Assembly: GCF_905147045.1 (NCBI RefSeq)
Contig: NC_065901.1
Coordinates: 930,001 to 994,000, forward strand
Origin: Nymphalis io
Lineage: Eukaryota; Arthropoda; Insecta; Lepidoptera; Nymphalidae
Direction: 5' to 3'
Length of the DNA: 64,000 bases
In this document: positions 1 to 11,000 of the stretch, in pieces
How the letters are laid out: every line of letters starts with the position of its first letter
Numbering within the stretch: the stretch's first letter is position 1
Position numbers and translations under genes: made by a program
The notes under the pieces: model-generated
The model's database searches: none
What the model saw: the letters and a program-made list of their open reading frames with translations, nothing else
Told to the model about the DNA's origin: nothing

Positions 1-282
1 TCGCAGTGATGTAACGTATCTACGTAAGACTATGGTTGCCTTATAATTTAAAAAAATATATTTTTAATTGTTGCTTAGTTTTATGCTTTTACATGTTCGA
101 GAAGTAAGTAAATGTTTATTATAAACTATATTCTAACGCTTTGATTATAAACGTAATATTTTTTATTAAACATCATGACTTAATCGAGTGGGCCCAGCTT
201 GATTGAATAATAACGGGTCGTGGCATTTTGTTCGCTGGAGATTAGGCTTTTGCAGGACCTTTGGGGAGCCACCTACATATAA

Positions 283-410
283 TTTATTCTACCGGCAAAC
301 TGTAATAATTTATTTCTACGTTTTCTGGTTTGATCAATTCAGTATAATTACAGTCACAAGGGATATAATATCTTGGTCCCGTGACCTTCGGTGCATTATC
401 TCACAGTGCC
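283..410 (-). repeat. Interspersed repeat A, decayed fragment
   Basis: The order 'tctaccggcaaac ... attacagtcacaaggga ... atcttggtccc' follows, with decay, the reverse complement of the ~290-bp repeat that is well preserved at 40206-40490 and 58221-58505. The identification rests only on comparison within this window. Confidence 0.45.
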
Positions 411-1737
411 AGTGTCCAGCGTGAAAGTGACCACGTAACGACGATTTCCTCATATAAAATTATCTACGAAAAATGTTTCCGGTATATGCGTGGACCATTG
501 AGTTTATTTTTTTAATGAGTATAAAATTATCTGGATACTAAAATGTGCCATTAGACTGTTTATACGTTCATATTTATCTCTTAAGACGTTATTTTAATTA
601 TATTTTATTATACATCTTAAAACTTGTAATGTTAGAAATAAATTGAGAATATTTTTATACGACATATTACATTATATTTATAAGAATTGTTAAATAAAAT
701 TAATTGATTTTATTGTTATTTAAGTCGTTACAAATGACTTGAATAACTGTGCTGTGAACGAGATCTCAAAAGTCAATGTTGTCGTAAAGTAAATAGGTTT
801 ATTAGAACTAAGATTATATGGTTATAGTGACGTGTTTCTGTTGTTATTATATTATTAAATATTTATAAAATAAGTGATACTTATCGTACCTATTCAACAT
901 TCAACAGAGCTTTTATATTTTTTACTAAAACTATAATATATTCTACTGTTAAAAATACTTTTTGCTTAACTATAATCTAAATGTAGTAAAAATAATTAAA
1001 TGAAGGATACTCAAAAATAATACTGAAAGCTTAAGAACTTATGATATACAAATTAGATCAACACTCTGACTAGTAGATAGAAAAAATATTTAATGATAAG
1101 CCACTGTGTTACCACTTAATAATTTAAAAAATGTTTTGAATGACACAAGGTGCTTTAGTTATTTACTTAAAATTAATATAATAAAGTATGTATATTTAAT
1201 GTAATAGTTTAATACGATAGAAATTTATTAATTTTCCTGATTTCTAATGTTATTCTTAAACAAAGAAATGTGATAAAAGGAATTTATTTATTTTTAAGAA
1301 TTATAATTTTTATTCCATGTAATGTACCTATTTTATAATACTTATGTTATAGTACTTATGAAGAGGAGTCTAAAAACCTAAGTTATAACTTTATTTCTAT
1401 AAAAAACATTCAATAAAGAACAAATTTATTTTAATAAAATTTATTATAAAAAATCCCTGTTCAATCATTTTGTATTTGACTTTAAACTTTTTGATGTGAT
1501 GCTTGCCTATATCGTAATACATAAATTTCATATGTTTATTAGTTGTTATTATATTTTAATTATGATGTTTTTAAGCAATTTATATTTTCAAATAACGCAT
1601 AATATGTATTTTTTTATAATAATTCATTAATTCAAAATTTATGTGATAATCTTTTTATAGTTTACGCCATAGCCGCGTCCTCCGACAATTTTCTATCTCC
1701 TAAGTGGGTATGTGATAAAATTTAATACTATTTAATC

Positions 1738-1860
1738 AGATACAGCATCAACACGTCAGGTGATTTTATGGTCTCGGGTTCGAATACCGGGTCTTGCCAA
1801 TAAAAGTAATTAGGTTTCCCCGAGCAACAATGATCCGTAGCAAATTAAATCAAAATCCTT
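1738..1860 (+). repeat. tRNA-derived SINE (family C) fragment
   Basis: It contains a pol III B-box-like 'gggttcgaataccggg' followed by 'ccaataaaagtaattaggtttcc'. That matches the body after the B box in the fuller copies at 9769-10035 and 17745-17963. The A-box region is not recognisable. Confidence 0.5.
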
Positions 1861-2336
1861 TATTTAATAAACATTACCCTTATAGTTTGTCAAATTAAAA
1901 ACTACCCTTGGTATGGAAAAGAAATATCCTGACCTGAGAAAGAAACTTGATGAGATTTTTTTTTTTTTCATGTTTTGTACCTAATTGTTCACAAATTTTC
2001 AATATAAAACGAAATAGCCAGAAGAATAACCTTTTCACCCAAGCGTTCTTTTGCATTTTTATTTATTTATTAACAAACGAATTTTGAGCGCTTTAAGACA
2101 TCCTGGTGTAAAAACATACTTTGCCCCACAAAAGAGTTACTTATCTTACTCTATGCAGTCGAGTGACAGGAGTAATTAACCTATCGAAGTAATTAACCAT
2201 CTTCAGAATCAATCAAAATTAATCTGTAATCTTGATTAATAATTATACGTTGTAATCATAATCATTAATTTGATTACATTTTGACCAAATCTGTGTGTAT
2301 CACATTTTCATCATTAAGAAGCAACAATTAATATAA

Positions 2337-2440
2337 TAATAATATAATATCCTGGGACATTATTCACACACGGCCATCTGATCCCAAATTAAGCAGAACT
2401 TGTACTATGGAAACCAGACAACTACTTATACTACTTTTCT
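2337..2440 (-). repeat. Repeat D, truncated reverse copy
   Basis: 'atcctgggacattattcacacacggccatctgatcccaaatta...actatggaaaccagacaact' is the reverse complement of the 3' half of the repeat at 43716-43990, which is the second copy in the window. The head is missing here, as expected for a 5'-truncated retroposon. Confidence 0.6.
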
Positions 2441-3054
2441 TTTATATATATATGCTAATATAGATATATTTTAGTTTCTTTAAATTTTTACCTTAGAGAT
2501 TCTTTAGCTTCTTTGCGTTAGATTGCTCAAAAAGCTCTCTTCTGCTACATAAATGTCGAAGATATCATAACGATGATTAATAGCGACAGCATTACTTCAA
2601 AGTATAAGTAACCCGGTAAAAAAAGTGTTAGGAAGATATAGGTGTTACACATACAAATGTGCCTGTAAGTACATAAATCGATTGTCCTAGTCACACAGAG
2701 GATTTAAAAGTGTGCTAAGTGACTTAAAAATGCCAACAACTTTTCTAATGCACTCAGCAATCATTTATTATTGCAACCCAATACATTGGTCAAACGTCTG
2801 CCGAACAAGCTGGCCCAACGTGTATATGAGGCTTTAGAAACACAGTTGATTTTAGCAGCCAAATACGCATTGACAGACGTGTTGACAATACTGACTGAAA
2901 TATGGAATGTCATTGTCAGCTGAATTAAGTTCAATTTCGTTTATGTTATTGAATGTAGTTTTTTAAACCTTTGTTAGTTTTGAAATTCTAGCACATTCCA
3001 TAACTAAATTGGAAAGCATTCCATTATCAAATATAGCAAAAAGAAAAAAAGAAA

Positions 3055-3315
3055 ATGGTGTGCGTTCCTTGTTTTATCATCCCCGTTCTGTTGTTTTTAT
3101 GGCACAAATTCATTCAGCCATATGTACTACGCTTTTGGAATCCATGGGCTGTTAAAGATGCGGACGGCAATGTGAAGACGGAATTTCCTTTTAAATGTGA
3201 AGGTGGGGTTTGTGCTTTTAGTAAAAAACAAATTGACAAAAACGACACTGAAAATATACAGAAAGATGCTTCGGAAGTTCCACCAAAGACGGACGGAAGA
3301 ATAAAATCGGATTAA
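3055..3315 (+). CDS. UPF0729 family protein (C18orf32-like)
   Basis: This is a single-exon gene for an 86-residue protein. The N-terminus MVCVPCFIIPVLLFLWHKFI, followed by QPYVLRFWNP, is the family signature: an MVC(I/V)PC start, a short hydrophobic segment of about 15 residues, then an aromatic PY...FW stretch. The C-terminal half is hydrophilic, Lys/Asp-rich and probably disordered. The human member C18orf32 is a small ER/lipid-droplet protein; the Drosophila member is annotated only as UPF0729, so the molecular role is not known. The start is the first ATG, and the two Cys residues at its N-terminus are conserved in the family. The gene is tail-to-tail with FKBP46, about 1.8 kb away. No clear AATAAA follows the stop. 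Confidence 0.9.
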   Translation: MVCVPCFIIPVLLFLWHKFIQPYVLRFWNPWAVKDADGNVKTEFPFKCEGGVCAFSKKQIDKNDTENIQKDASEVPPKTDGRIKSD

Positions 3316-3623
3316 ATATCTTACTAATAGTTCCGTTATTTATTTCATAACCGTATGTGCTATATCTACGCAACGGTAATATTTTATAATATAAATCAAT
3401 TGTACCAAAAGTACTTTTATTTCGTAAAAAATTGTCATTTAAATCAAACAAGCTATGATGTAAATAACCAAAAAGCTTTACGAATGTGTAGTCATATACT
3501 TTGCTAAAGACAATTGGTTCATAAGCCATATTATGTATAATGCACTAATGTCAATGATAAAACTTTTTAAAAAAAGAGTACCTACATAATTAAGTCATAT
3601 TACTATTCTATTGAACAAGAGTA

Positions 3624-3940
3624 ACAGTACAGTAACAGCCTGTTAATGTCCCACAGCTGGGCTAAGGCCTCCTCTCCCTTTTTGAGGAGAAGGATTGCAG
3701 CTTATTCCACCACACTGCTCCAATGCGGGTTGGTAGAATACACATGTGGCATAATTTCAATGAAATTAGACACATGCAGGTTTCCTCACGATGTTTTCCT
3801 TCACCGTCAAGCACGAGATGAATTATAAATACAAATTAAGCACATGAAAATTCAGTGGTGCTTGCCCGGGTTTGAACCCACAATCATCGGTTAAGATTCA
3901 CGCGTTCTAACCATTAGGCCATCTCGGCATTTTTACAAGA
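3624..3940 (-). repeat. tRNA-derived SINE (family B), with TSD
   Basis: This is a full-length copy read on the minus strand. The head at the right end carries an A-box-like 'atggcctaatgg' and the B-box 'gggttcaaacccggg' (both reverse complement), then a body containing 'aggaaacctgcatgtgtctaat', then a tail ending 'cagcctgttaatgtcccac' with acagtacagtaa repeats. An 11-bp direct repeat, gaacaagagta, flanks it at 3613-3623 and 3941-3951, which is a target-site duplication from retroposition. Other copies lie at 11594, 46711, 51455 and 57612. Confidence 0.85.
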
Positions 3941-3951
3941 GAACAAGAGTA

Positions 3952-5086
3952 GATGTGTTTAAAATACTAGATAATTTTCTGTAGCATGTGTTTAATAGTA
4001 TACAATGAATACAAAATGTAATTAATTAAAGGTCATTGAATTTCTTGCCAATGCCTTTTCATTACCTACTTTCGGTCATATAGCTCAATTTTTTTCACAT
4101 GAAAAAATTCAAGTGCTCGTAACAAATTATTATTATAGAGGTCATCTTTGAGTTAAATTTATGTATTGTGATATTAAGCATTCTCTTTGAAAAAGCAGGT
4201 TAGTTGAAATAAAACAACATTTAATGGAATATTTACTATACTTTACATAACCAAGGGTATTGAAAATTTAAATATCAAATGTTTAAACAGGGTCAGAATT
4301 TCGTAGCTGTCATAGTATGAAATAAAACTTCTTAAATTAATACAAATCATATTTTGGTCCAGGGACTACCAGGCCTTAAAATAAAGTAAGCACATTATTA
4401 TTACAAATTATAAAAAAAAGGCTGCCCTGGGCTTTGAAGGGACATCTAAACAGGACTGGCATCTTTCAAATAAGAATACTTCAAAGCAGGTATTAATTAA
4501 TATGTGAAATTCATAAAACTAAAGTAGCTCATGTTACATGATTATTGTATTTAAGACATATTTGCACTAAATATCCATTTCACATTATCAACTGCTCAAT
4601 CCACTCAAAAGATTATTCTTAGACTTACTTGAAATTGTGAACGCTGAAATTATTATTATAATGGAACTATGCATAATACTTAAGTATATATTTATGGAAT
4701 ATAAGTTTATTGAAGATATAAAGTTTAAAATTGTTAAGACCTATGTTGTTGATCAAGTATATTAAAAATTGGCATTCAAACAGATTTCATCAATTTTCTC
4801 TTTAAAGATTTTTTATTCTTAAAATCTAAATAACCTGTTAATTCTTAGTGTCTATAATTATCAACTTACATAGTAAATAACTAATATGGAGCATCTGCAA
4901 AAATAATGTGAAGTGGTAATTTAGAAATGTCAATTATAAAAATAATTCTTTCTTTTTGATAATGCCCCATATTAATATGATAGTAAAATGCTGAAAGCTT
5001 TTTACTTGATAAATGGCATTCAATCAGTGACAATCAATATAACTGAAACAATCAATATGTCCATACACTATGATATTAACTAGCAC
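3952..5086. other. Intergenic, 3' side of FKBP46
   Basis: This is AT-rich sequence between the SINE and the FKBP46 stop codon. No gene is seen. The part adjoining 5087 should be the FKBP46 3' UTR. Confidence 0.55.
4812..4817 (-). terminator. Candidate poly(A) signal of FKBP46
   Basis: AATAAA on the minus strand, about 270 bases downstream of the FKBP46 stop codon. In such AT-rich DNA this hexamer is common, so the assignment is tentative. Confidence 0.35.
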
Positions 5087-8000
5087 TTATTTAACATTCT
5101 TCAACTCTACTTCAAACACTAAGCTTGAGTTTGGAGGAATAACTGGAGGTGATCCCTTAGCACCATACCTGGAAAAATAATTTTAATTAATACAATAACA
5201 TAAAAAACTATTAAGCTTTAATATTTTTTACCACTGATTAGTGTGACTCCTACTGCAACACTTTTCAATGATAACCAAAATTCTATATGTCTCTTCTGAA
5301 TGTTATAAAAAATGTTTTGTTAAGGCCGTACTGATATATGGTGACTGGTGTAAATACTTATTTGAAATTGCAAAGATATGACAAAGTTCATAATACTTAC
5401 GCCATTGCTGGTGGACACACAATCTTCCTTTTTCCTCCAACTTTCATGCCAGCTACCCCAACGTCCCATCCAGAAATCACTTCCTTAGCCCCAAGTTTAA
5501 ACTTGAAGCCAGGTCCCTTCTGGCAGTTGTCGAACATCTTGTTGTTTTGCTTCAGACGACCCTCGTAATAAACCTGTGAGAACATTTGCAGTATATTAGC
5601 TGAACAAACCAATTCTGCCTATTTTAAAAGGAAGATTAATTATTAAATTGAAAATTATTTTCTTTTACAAGTATTTATGAATCATCAAGCACTACTGCCC
5701 ATTCTAATTGTGGATTCTACCGAGAAGAACTGGCAAGAAACTCTGTAGTTACTCTTTTTTTATAAAAATACAAATTTGTACTAATTACATACACTTAGTT
5801 CCTGCATGAGATCCAGCAATCATTCAAATCCATGCATTTTTGTCAGACATATATTCAGTAACAGAAATAGGCTTTACTAATATTATTTTTTAAGATTATT
5901 TTTTATAACTAATTGAAGCCGGTATACTTGAGTACAATTTATCTTACCATGACAACCTTGCCAGGTTTTGCCACTGCTCCATTGCCTACTTTCAAGTCTT
6001 CAATAAAAACTCCACCACTGAGTGACTTCTTTTCTTTTTTGTCACCCTCTTGAGCATCCTTTTTCGCTTCTGGTTTCTTCTTCTCAGCCTTCTGCGGCTT
6101 CTCAGCAGGCTTACATAATAAAAGATTAAGTTAAAGAAAAACTGACAACCAATGGGTTAGCAGAATGGCACCTAAATATGTATACATATATGGCATATAG
6201 GGGGGTAAGGGGGAACAGAACTACCATCTAATCCGACCCAATTGCCAACCTCACCTGCACATGGTGCTCCCTGCTAGATAACAGACGAGGCCCTGGCGAC
6301 CGATCAATGGCGGTGTAACCATACGCACCATGATTGGAAAAAGGGAAACGGCGGCCTTGAGGTACAAGTAACCTCTAAAATGTCTGGTGCAGAAGGCAAG
6401 GGGAAACCACTGCACTATTATTCCCTAGTTATTATTAGCTTTATGGAAAAGTCTAAGAAAGAAATGGCCCCGAGTTCCTGGCGTCCCTTAGATGGGACAG
6501 GAGTGCTAAGAATCTCCAGGTGGAAAAAACAACAAATGAAGATAGGAACGTGGAACATCAGAAGTTTGAAGAGTCCTGAAAAAGTCTACAATGTCTGCAA
6601 AGAAGTGCAACAAATGAAGATTAACATTATGGGACTAAGTGAGATTAGATGGATAGACAAAGGTAAACACCAAATAGATAATAATTACACCATGTATTAC
6701 TCTGGTTCCAAGGATAGCTCCAACAAGTATGGAGTGGGAGTAATCATAAACACAAAATACATTAATACACATGTTAACTTAGTACCAAAATCAAACCGAA
6801 CCATGTTACTTCAAATAGAAGCCAAGCCAAGAAATATCAACATTCTTCAAGTGTATGCTCCCACTACAGATGGGTCAGATCAAGAAGTTCGAAACTTTTA
6901 TAAAGAAATAGAAGATCTGCCAAATGACAAAAAATCACGAAATAAACCTAATGATTGGCGATTTTAATGCTAAAGTAGGGAAAGGAGAAGTGCCGGGAAG
7001 TTCGGACTTGGGGAAAGGAATGAGAGCGGAGATGCCCTTGTACAATTCTGCCAAGAGAGTGATTTTTTGCTATCATAAATACTTATTTTCAATTACCACC
7101 AAGGAGGTTGTATACATGGACGTCACCTAAGCATACCCCTCAGCAAATTATAAGAAATCAGATAGATTACATCCTGATCAATAATCGCTTTCGTGATTGT
7201 GTCAAAAGTGCTAAGACCTATCCTGGGGCTGATATAAGATCTGACCATAATCCAGTTGTAGCGACAATATCATGTAGACTCAAACAACTAAAGAAGAGAA
7301 TACAGTACCACGCAATAGACGTGAGGAAACTTAAAGAACTTAACATCCAAGATAAAGTGGCGAAAGAAATAAACGAGTGGGCAGCAGATGAGAAACCTGG
7401 GATAATGCGTACGGTGGAGGAAGAGTGGTGTTCAATGAAGAACAAAATATTAAACATCAATAAGACACACTTGAAAAGAGATTGGATTCCTAAGCAGAAT
7501 TGGATGACAGAAAAAAATATATGATCTTATCGAAGAAAGGAGAATCTACAAGAATTCCGACAAAAGCAAGTATACTGAGATTGATAAGAAAATTTGGCGT
7601 GAAGTTCGTTATGCTAGAGATGCTTGGTATCAGTGCAAGTGTGATTTTGTGGAGGACCTTTATGCTAAACATGATGCATTTAACCTGCATAAGGAAATAA
7701 AATCTTTGGTAGGACACAAAAAGACCACTCACCAACTTACGGATGAAAATAATATTCCCATATTAGATATATCAGGAAAAAAACACCTATGGGAACAATA
7801 CATTTCATCAATGTTTGCCGACGATTTTCGAAGCATAGCGGTAAATTGTGATCCAAATGAGGGATATCCTATCCTGAAAAATGAAGTCACAAACGCTCTT
7901 AAAAAAACATCTCTCAGATAGTCAGTTTGGTTTTCGAATAGGAGTGGGCACGAGAGAGGCCCTTTTTGTAATGCAGGTTCTCGTACAAAAATGCAGAGAC

Positions 8001-11000
8001 ATGCAACAAGACGTTTTCCTTTGTTTCATCGATTACGAAAAAGCCTTTGACAGAGTACTGCATGACCGTCTCATTGCAATATTACATGATATCGGCTTCG
8101 ATGACAAAGATGTACGCATTATCCAGAATCTGTATTGGAACCAGAAGGCTACTGTACGAGTTGACAATGAGGAGACTGATGAGGTAGAAATAAAGAGAGG
8201 AGTCCGACAGGACTGTATATTATCACCCACGCCATTTAATTTGTACTCAGAACAAATAATAGCAGAAGCAATTGAAGGCCAAGAATGTGGAGTCAAAATA
8301 AATGGCCGGTATATTAACAACATCAGATACGCTGACGATACAGTCCTAATAGCATCATCTCCTGAAGAGCTGCAATTAATTATGAGCCGTGTTAATGAGT
8401 GCAGTGAAAACGCTGGTCTGAGGATGAACCAATCAAAAACGAAGATCATGGTGTTATCTAAAAATAGCTTCGATGACATTGCTATCATTGTAGCAGGCCA
8501 AAAAATTGCGAGGGTGCGCAAGTACAAATATCTAACGACATAGGCTAACGACACCTGGAGCTGTGAACAGGAGGTAAAGACTCGCATAGAAATAGCTCGA
8601 AGTGCCTTCTGCACGTTGAAAAAAGTACTCTGCAATCGCAGACTTAAGATCCCTGTGCGCATACGACTCCAACATTGTTACATCTGGCCTATACTTCTTT
8701 ACGGATGCGAGGCGTGGACAATTAAAGAAGACCTCAAATAACGTATAGAAGCTTTCGAGATGTGGGCTTATAGACGTATGTTGGCCATTAGTTGACTTAA
8801 AAGGTCTCGAACGTGGAAGTTCTGCGACGCGTCAACCAAAAACGGCAACTTTTGGAGACTGTCAAGAAGAGAAAAGTTGCATATCTCGGACACGTGCTTA
8901 GGCATGAAAGATATGAACTTTTGCAACTGATTATGATGGGAAAAGTTGCCGGAAGGAGAGCTGTTGGGCGCAGAAAAAAGTCTTGGCTGTGCAACATCCG
9001 TGAATGGACGGGAATCGCGAGTGCTGCCGAACTTTTTCGCCTCGCGAAGAACAAGAAGGAGTACTTAAAGCTGACTGCCAACCTTCGCTAGTCGGAGTGG
9101 CACTCGAAGAAGAAGATATGGCATATAAACAAAGTTATTTTAAATCTATTCTACTCTGCCAGAAGCCACATCACAGCTGCAGGGTAAAAAACTACACTTG
9201 TATATATTTATATAATATAAAACATATTAAAAATCATTTATAAAAAATGCAGAAAACATACCTTCTTCTTAGCTTTCTCAACTCCATTTACTTGAGGTTC
9301 CTTCTGCTTCTGTAGTTTCTTCTTCAGGCGACGTTTTTGTGACTTGGATAGCTTGGACATGTCTACAGTGCTGTCATCCTTGCTGGTATCCAAAGTTGTG
9401 TCTGCTTTCTCTGAAGAGTTATCTCCATTGTCGTTGTCATTGTCATCGTCATCTTCCTCCTCATCTTCATCCTCATCAGACTCGTCATCACTGTTATTCA
9501 TCAAAACATTTGAATATAGAAAATCATTATAATAAGCACATGAAATTGTAAACAAAAGACAAAATGGGTGAAGCTATGAAGTGAAAACACATAGAAATAT
9601 GAAATAGAAATTGAGATATTGTCACTCTAATTTTGGTTTGTTCCTTTCTCAGGAACTTACTGAGCAATTATCAAAGCAAACCTACAGAAGGCTTCTATTG
9701 GCCACACTATAGATATTTATAGTCGTCTGTTTCAGAGATATTTTATAAATTTAATTTGTTAATGATATTTCACTGCATCGTTGGTCTAGTGGCTAGATAA
9801 GACTGCAGATCCCAAAGTCTTGAATTTGAACCCCAGGTTGGGCCAATAAAAAGTTATTGGGTCTTTCTGTCAAAGATTTTCAGAACTCTTTCTGGTTTGG
9901 GTACTGTCTCATCACATTATATGATTGAAGGAACAGAAAGCACCTGTGAGCACACACTATAATATATTCAGCACAGTTGGCTAATCTTTCTTGATATTGG
10001 CTACCATGACCGAAATCGGTGACCAGGACAAATTATTGTAATGAAATTTACTTATTCATACTTCATACTTTTAGATTACCTATTTGACATAATACATTTC
10101 ATATAACAAGACACAAGCAGTAATCACCACATTTGAATCAAGGCTATTTAAAATGTAAGTTAAACCAACGTTAGAACAATTGTCATATATAAGACACTTG
10201 TAATTGATATAAATTATAATACTTACCATTATTATATGTACCAAAATATTAAGACCTTGAATAAGTTCTCACTGTTTCCTAAAATATGGTATTACCAAGA
10301 CTATGTGCATGCAGTTACTAAAGTTAATGCAGCTGCATGGAAGTACCTTATCTAACCTTGAATTTCAGCATAGCTTACACCGAAGTTCAAGCTCACCACA
10401 ATATAGAAAACCTTTATTTTCGTTGGTTCTAAGAATAGCTACTTTTGCGCCACATAAAGTGTATTTGCTGGGTATTTTATTGCCAGAAATCTGCAGCTAA
10501 CAATTCTCTGTCAGACACGACATCGGTTTTCCGACATGGAATTTCATTTATATCCAGAAAGACAGAAAAACGGTCTCTAATGATGAACATGAGTTAAATG
10601 TTGTTTAACCTTATATTTTAAACAAAGCAATTATTTTGTCCAATACACAACGGGAACTTAGTTAAGATAGTACTATAAAAATAATCACATAAGAACATAA
10701 TAGAACAACTATAGATCGTGTTTAATGTTAAGTCAGTTGGGTTGTTGGTTTAAACCAAAACTTTAAAGTTTTAGAGACTTAAGAATGCAAATATGTATTT
10801 TTATTTGATTAATTTATGTTTCTTGAATTTTAAAATTTGGTATACAGCAAACACTCTTGAAATCTCAAGGTATTCTCAAGGTAATCAATCTCAATCTCAA
10901 AATATATGTCATATAATCATAAATAACGTGAGATGTTTGAGATCATCTGTATGCCAGAACTTTTAGAAAAGGAACTAACAATTAACATCTAGAAACTATC

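Larger units (their letters stand above)
1..3054. other. Intergenic, AT-rich, repeat fragments
   Basis: No reading frame here looks like a gene. The sequence is very AT-rich, with three decayed short-repeat fragments listed separately (283-410, 1738-1860, 2337-2440). The last ~300 bases before 3055 presumably hold the UPF0729 promoter, but no clear TATA box or initiator can be singled out. Confidence 0.6.
6200..9115 (+). mobile_element. Non-LTR retrotransposon (APE/RT LINE), defective, in FKBP46 intron
   Basis: A LINE lies antisense to FKBP46 in the intron between exons 5 and 6. Both ends are intact, because a perfect 12-bp direct repeat, atatggcatata, flanks it at 6188-6199 and 9116-9127. 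It begins with a G-rich leader and ends in a gaagaagaag tail without poly(A), as RTE-like elements do. It codes for an AP-type endonuclease, a reverse transcriptase (FIDYEKAFDRV motif A; IRYADDTVLIA with the catalytic YADD) and a short C-terminal region. Frameshifts near 6945, 7120, 7500 and 7640, stop codons after 8540, and an internal deletion near 7910 make it inactive. Protein style resembles the group annotated in insects as 'craniofacial development protein 2-like' endonuclease-reverse transcriptase; the exact clade is not settled. Confidence 0.9.

Noticed and set aside
203..424. 73-codon plus-strand frame
   Set aside because: It overlaps a decayed copy of repeat A and has no recognisable protein pattern.
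9344..9551. Ser- or His-rich plus-strand frames
   Set aside because: They are antisense shadows of the acidic Asp/Glu exon 5 of FKBP46.
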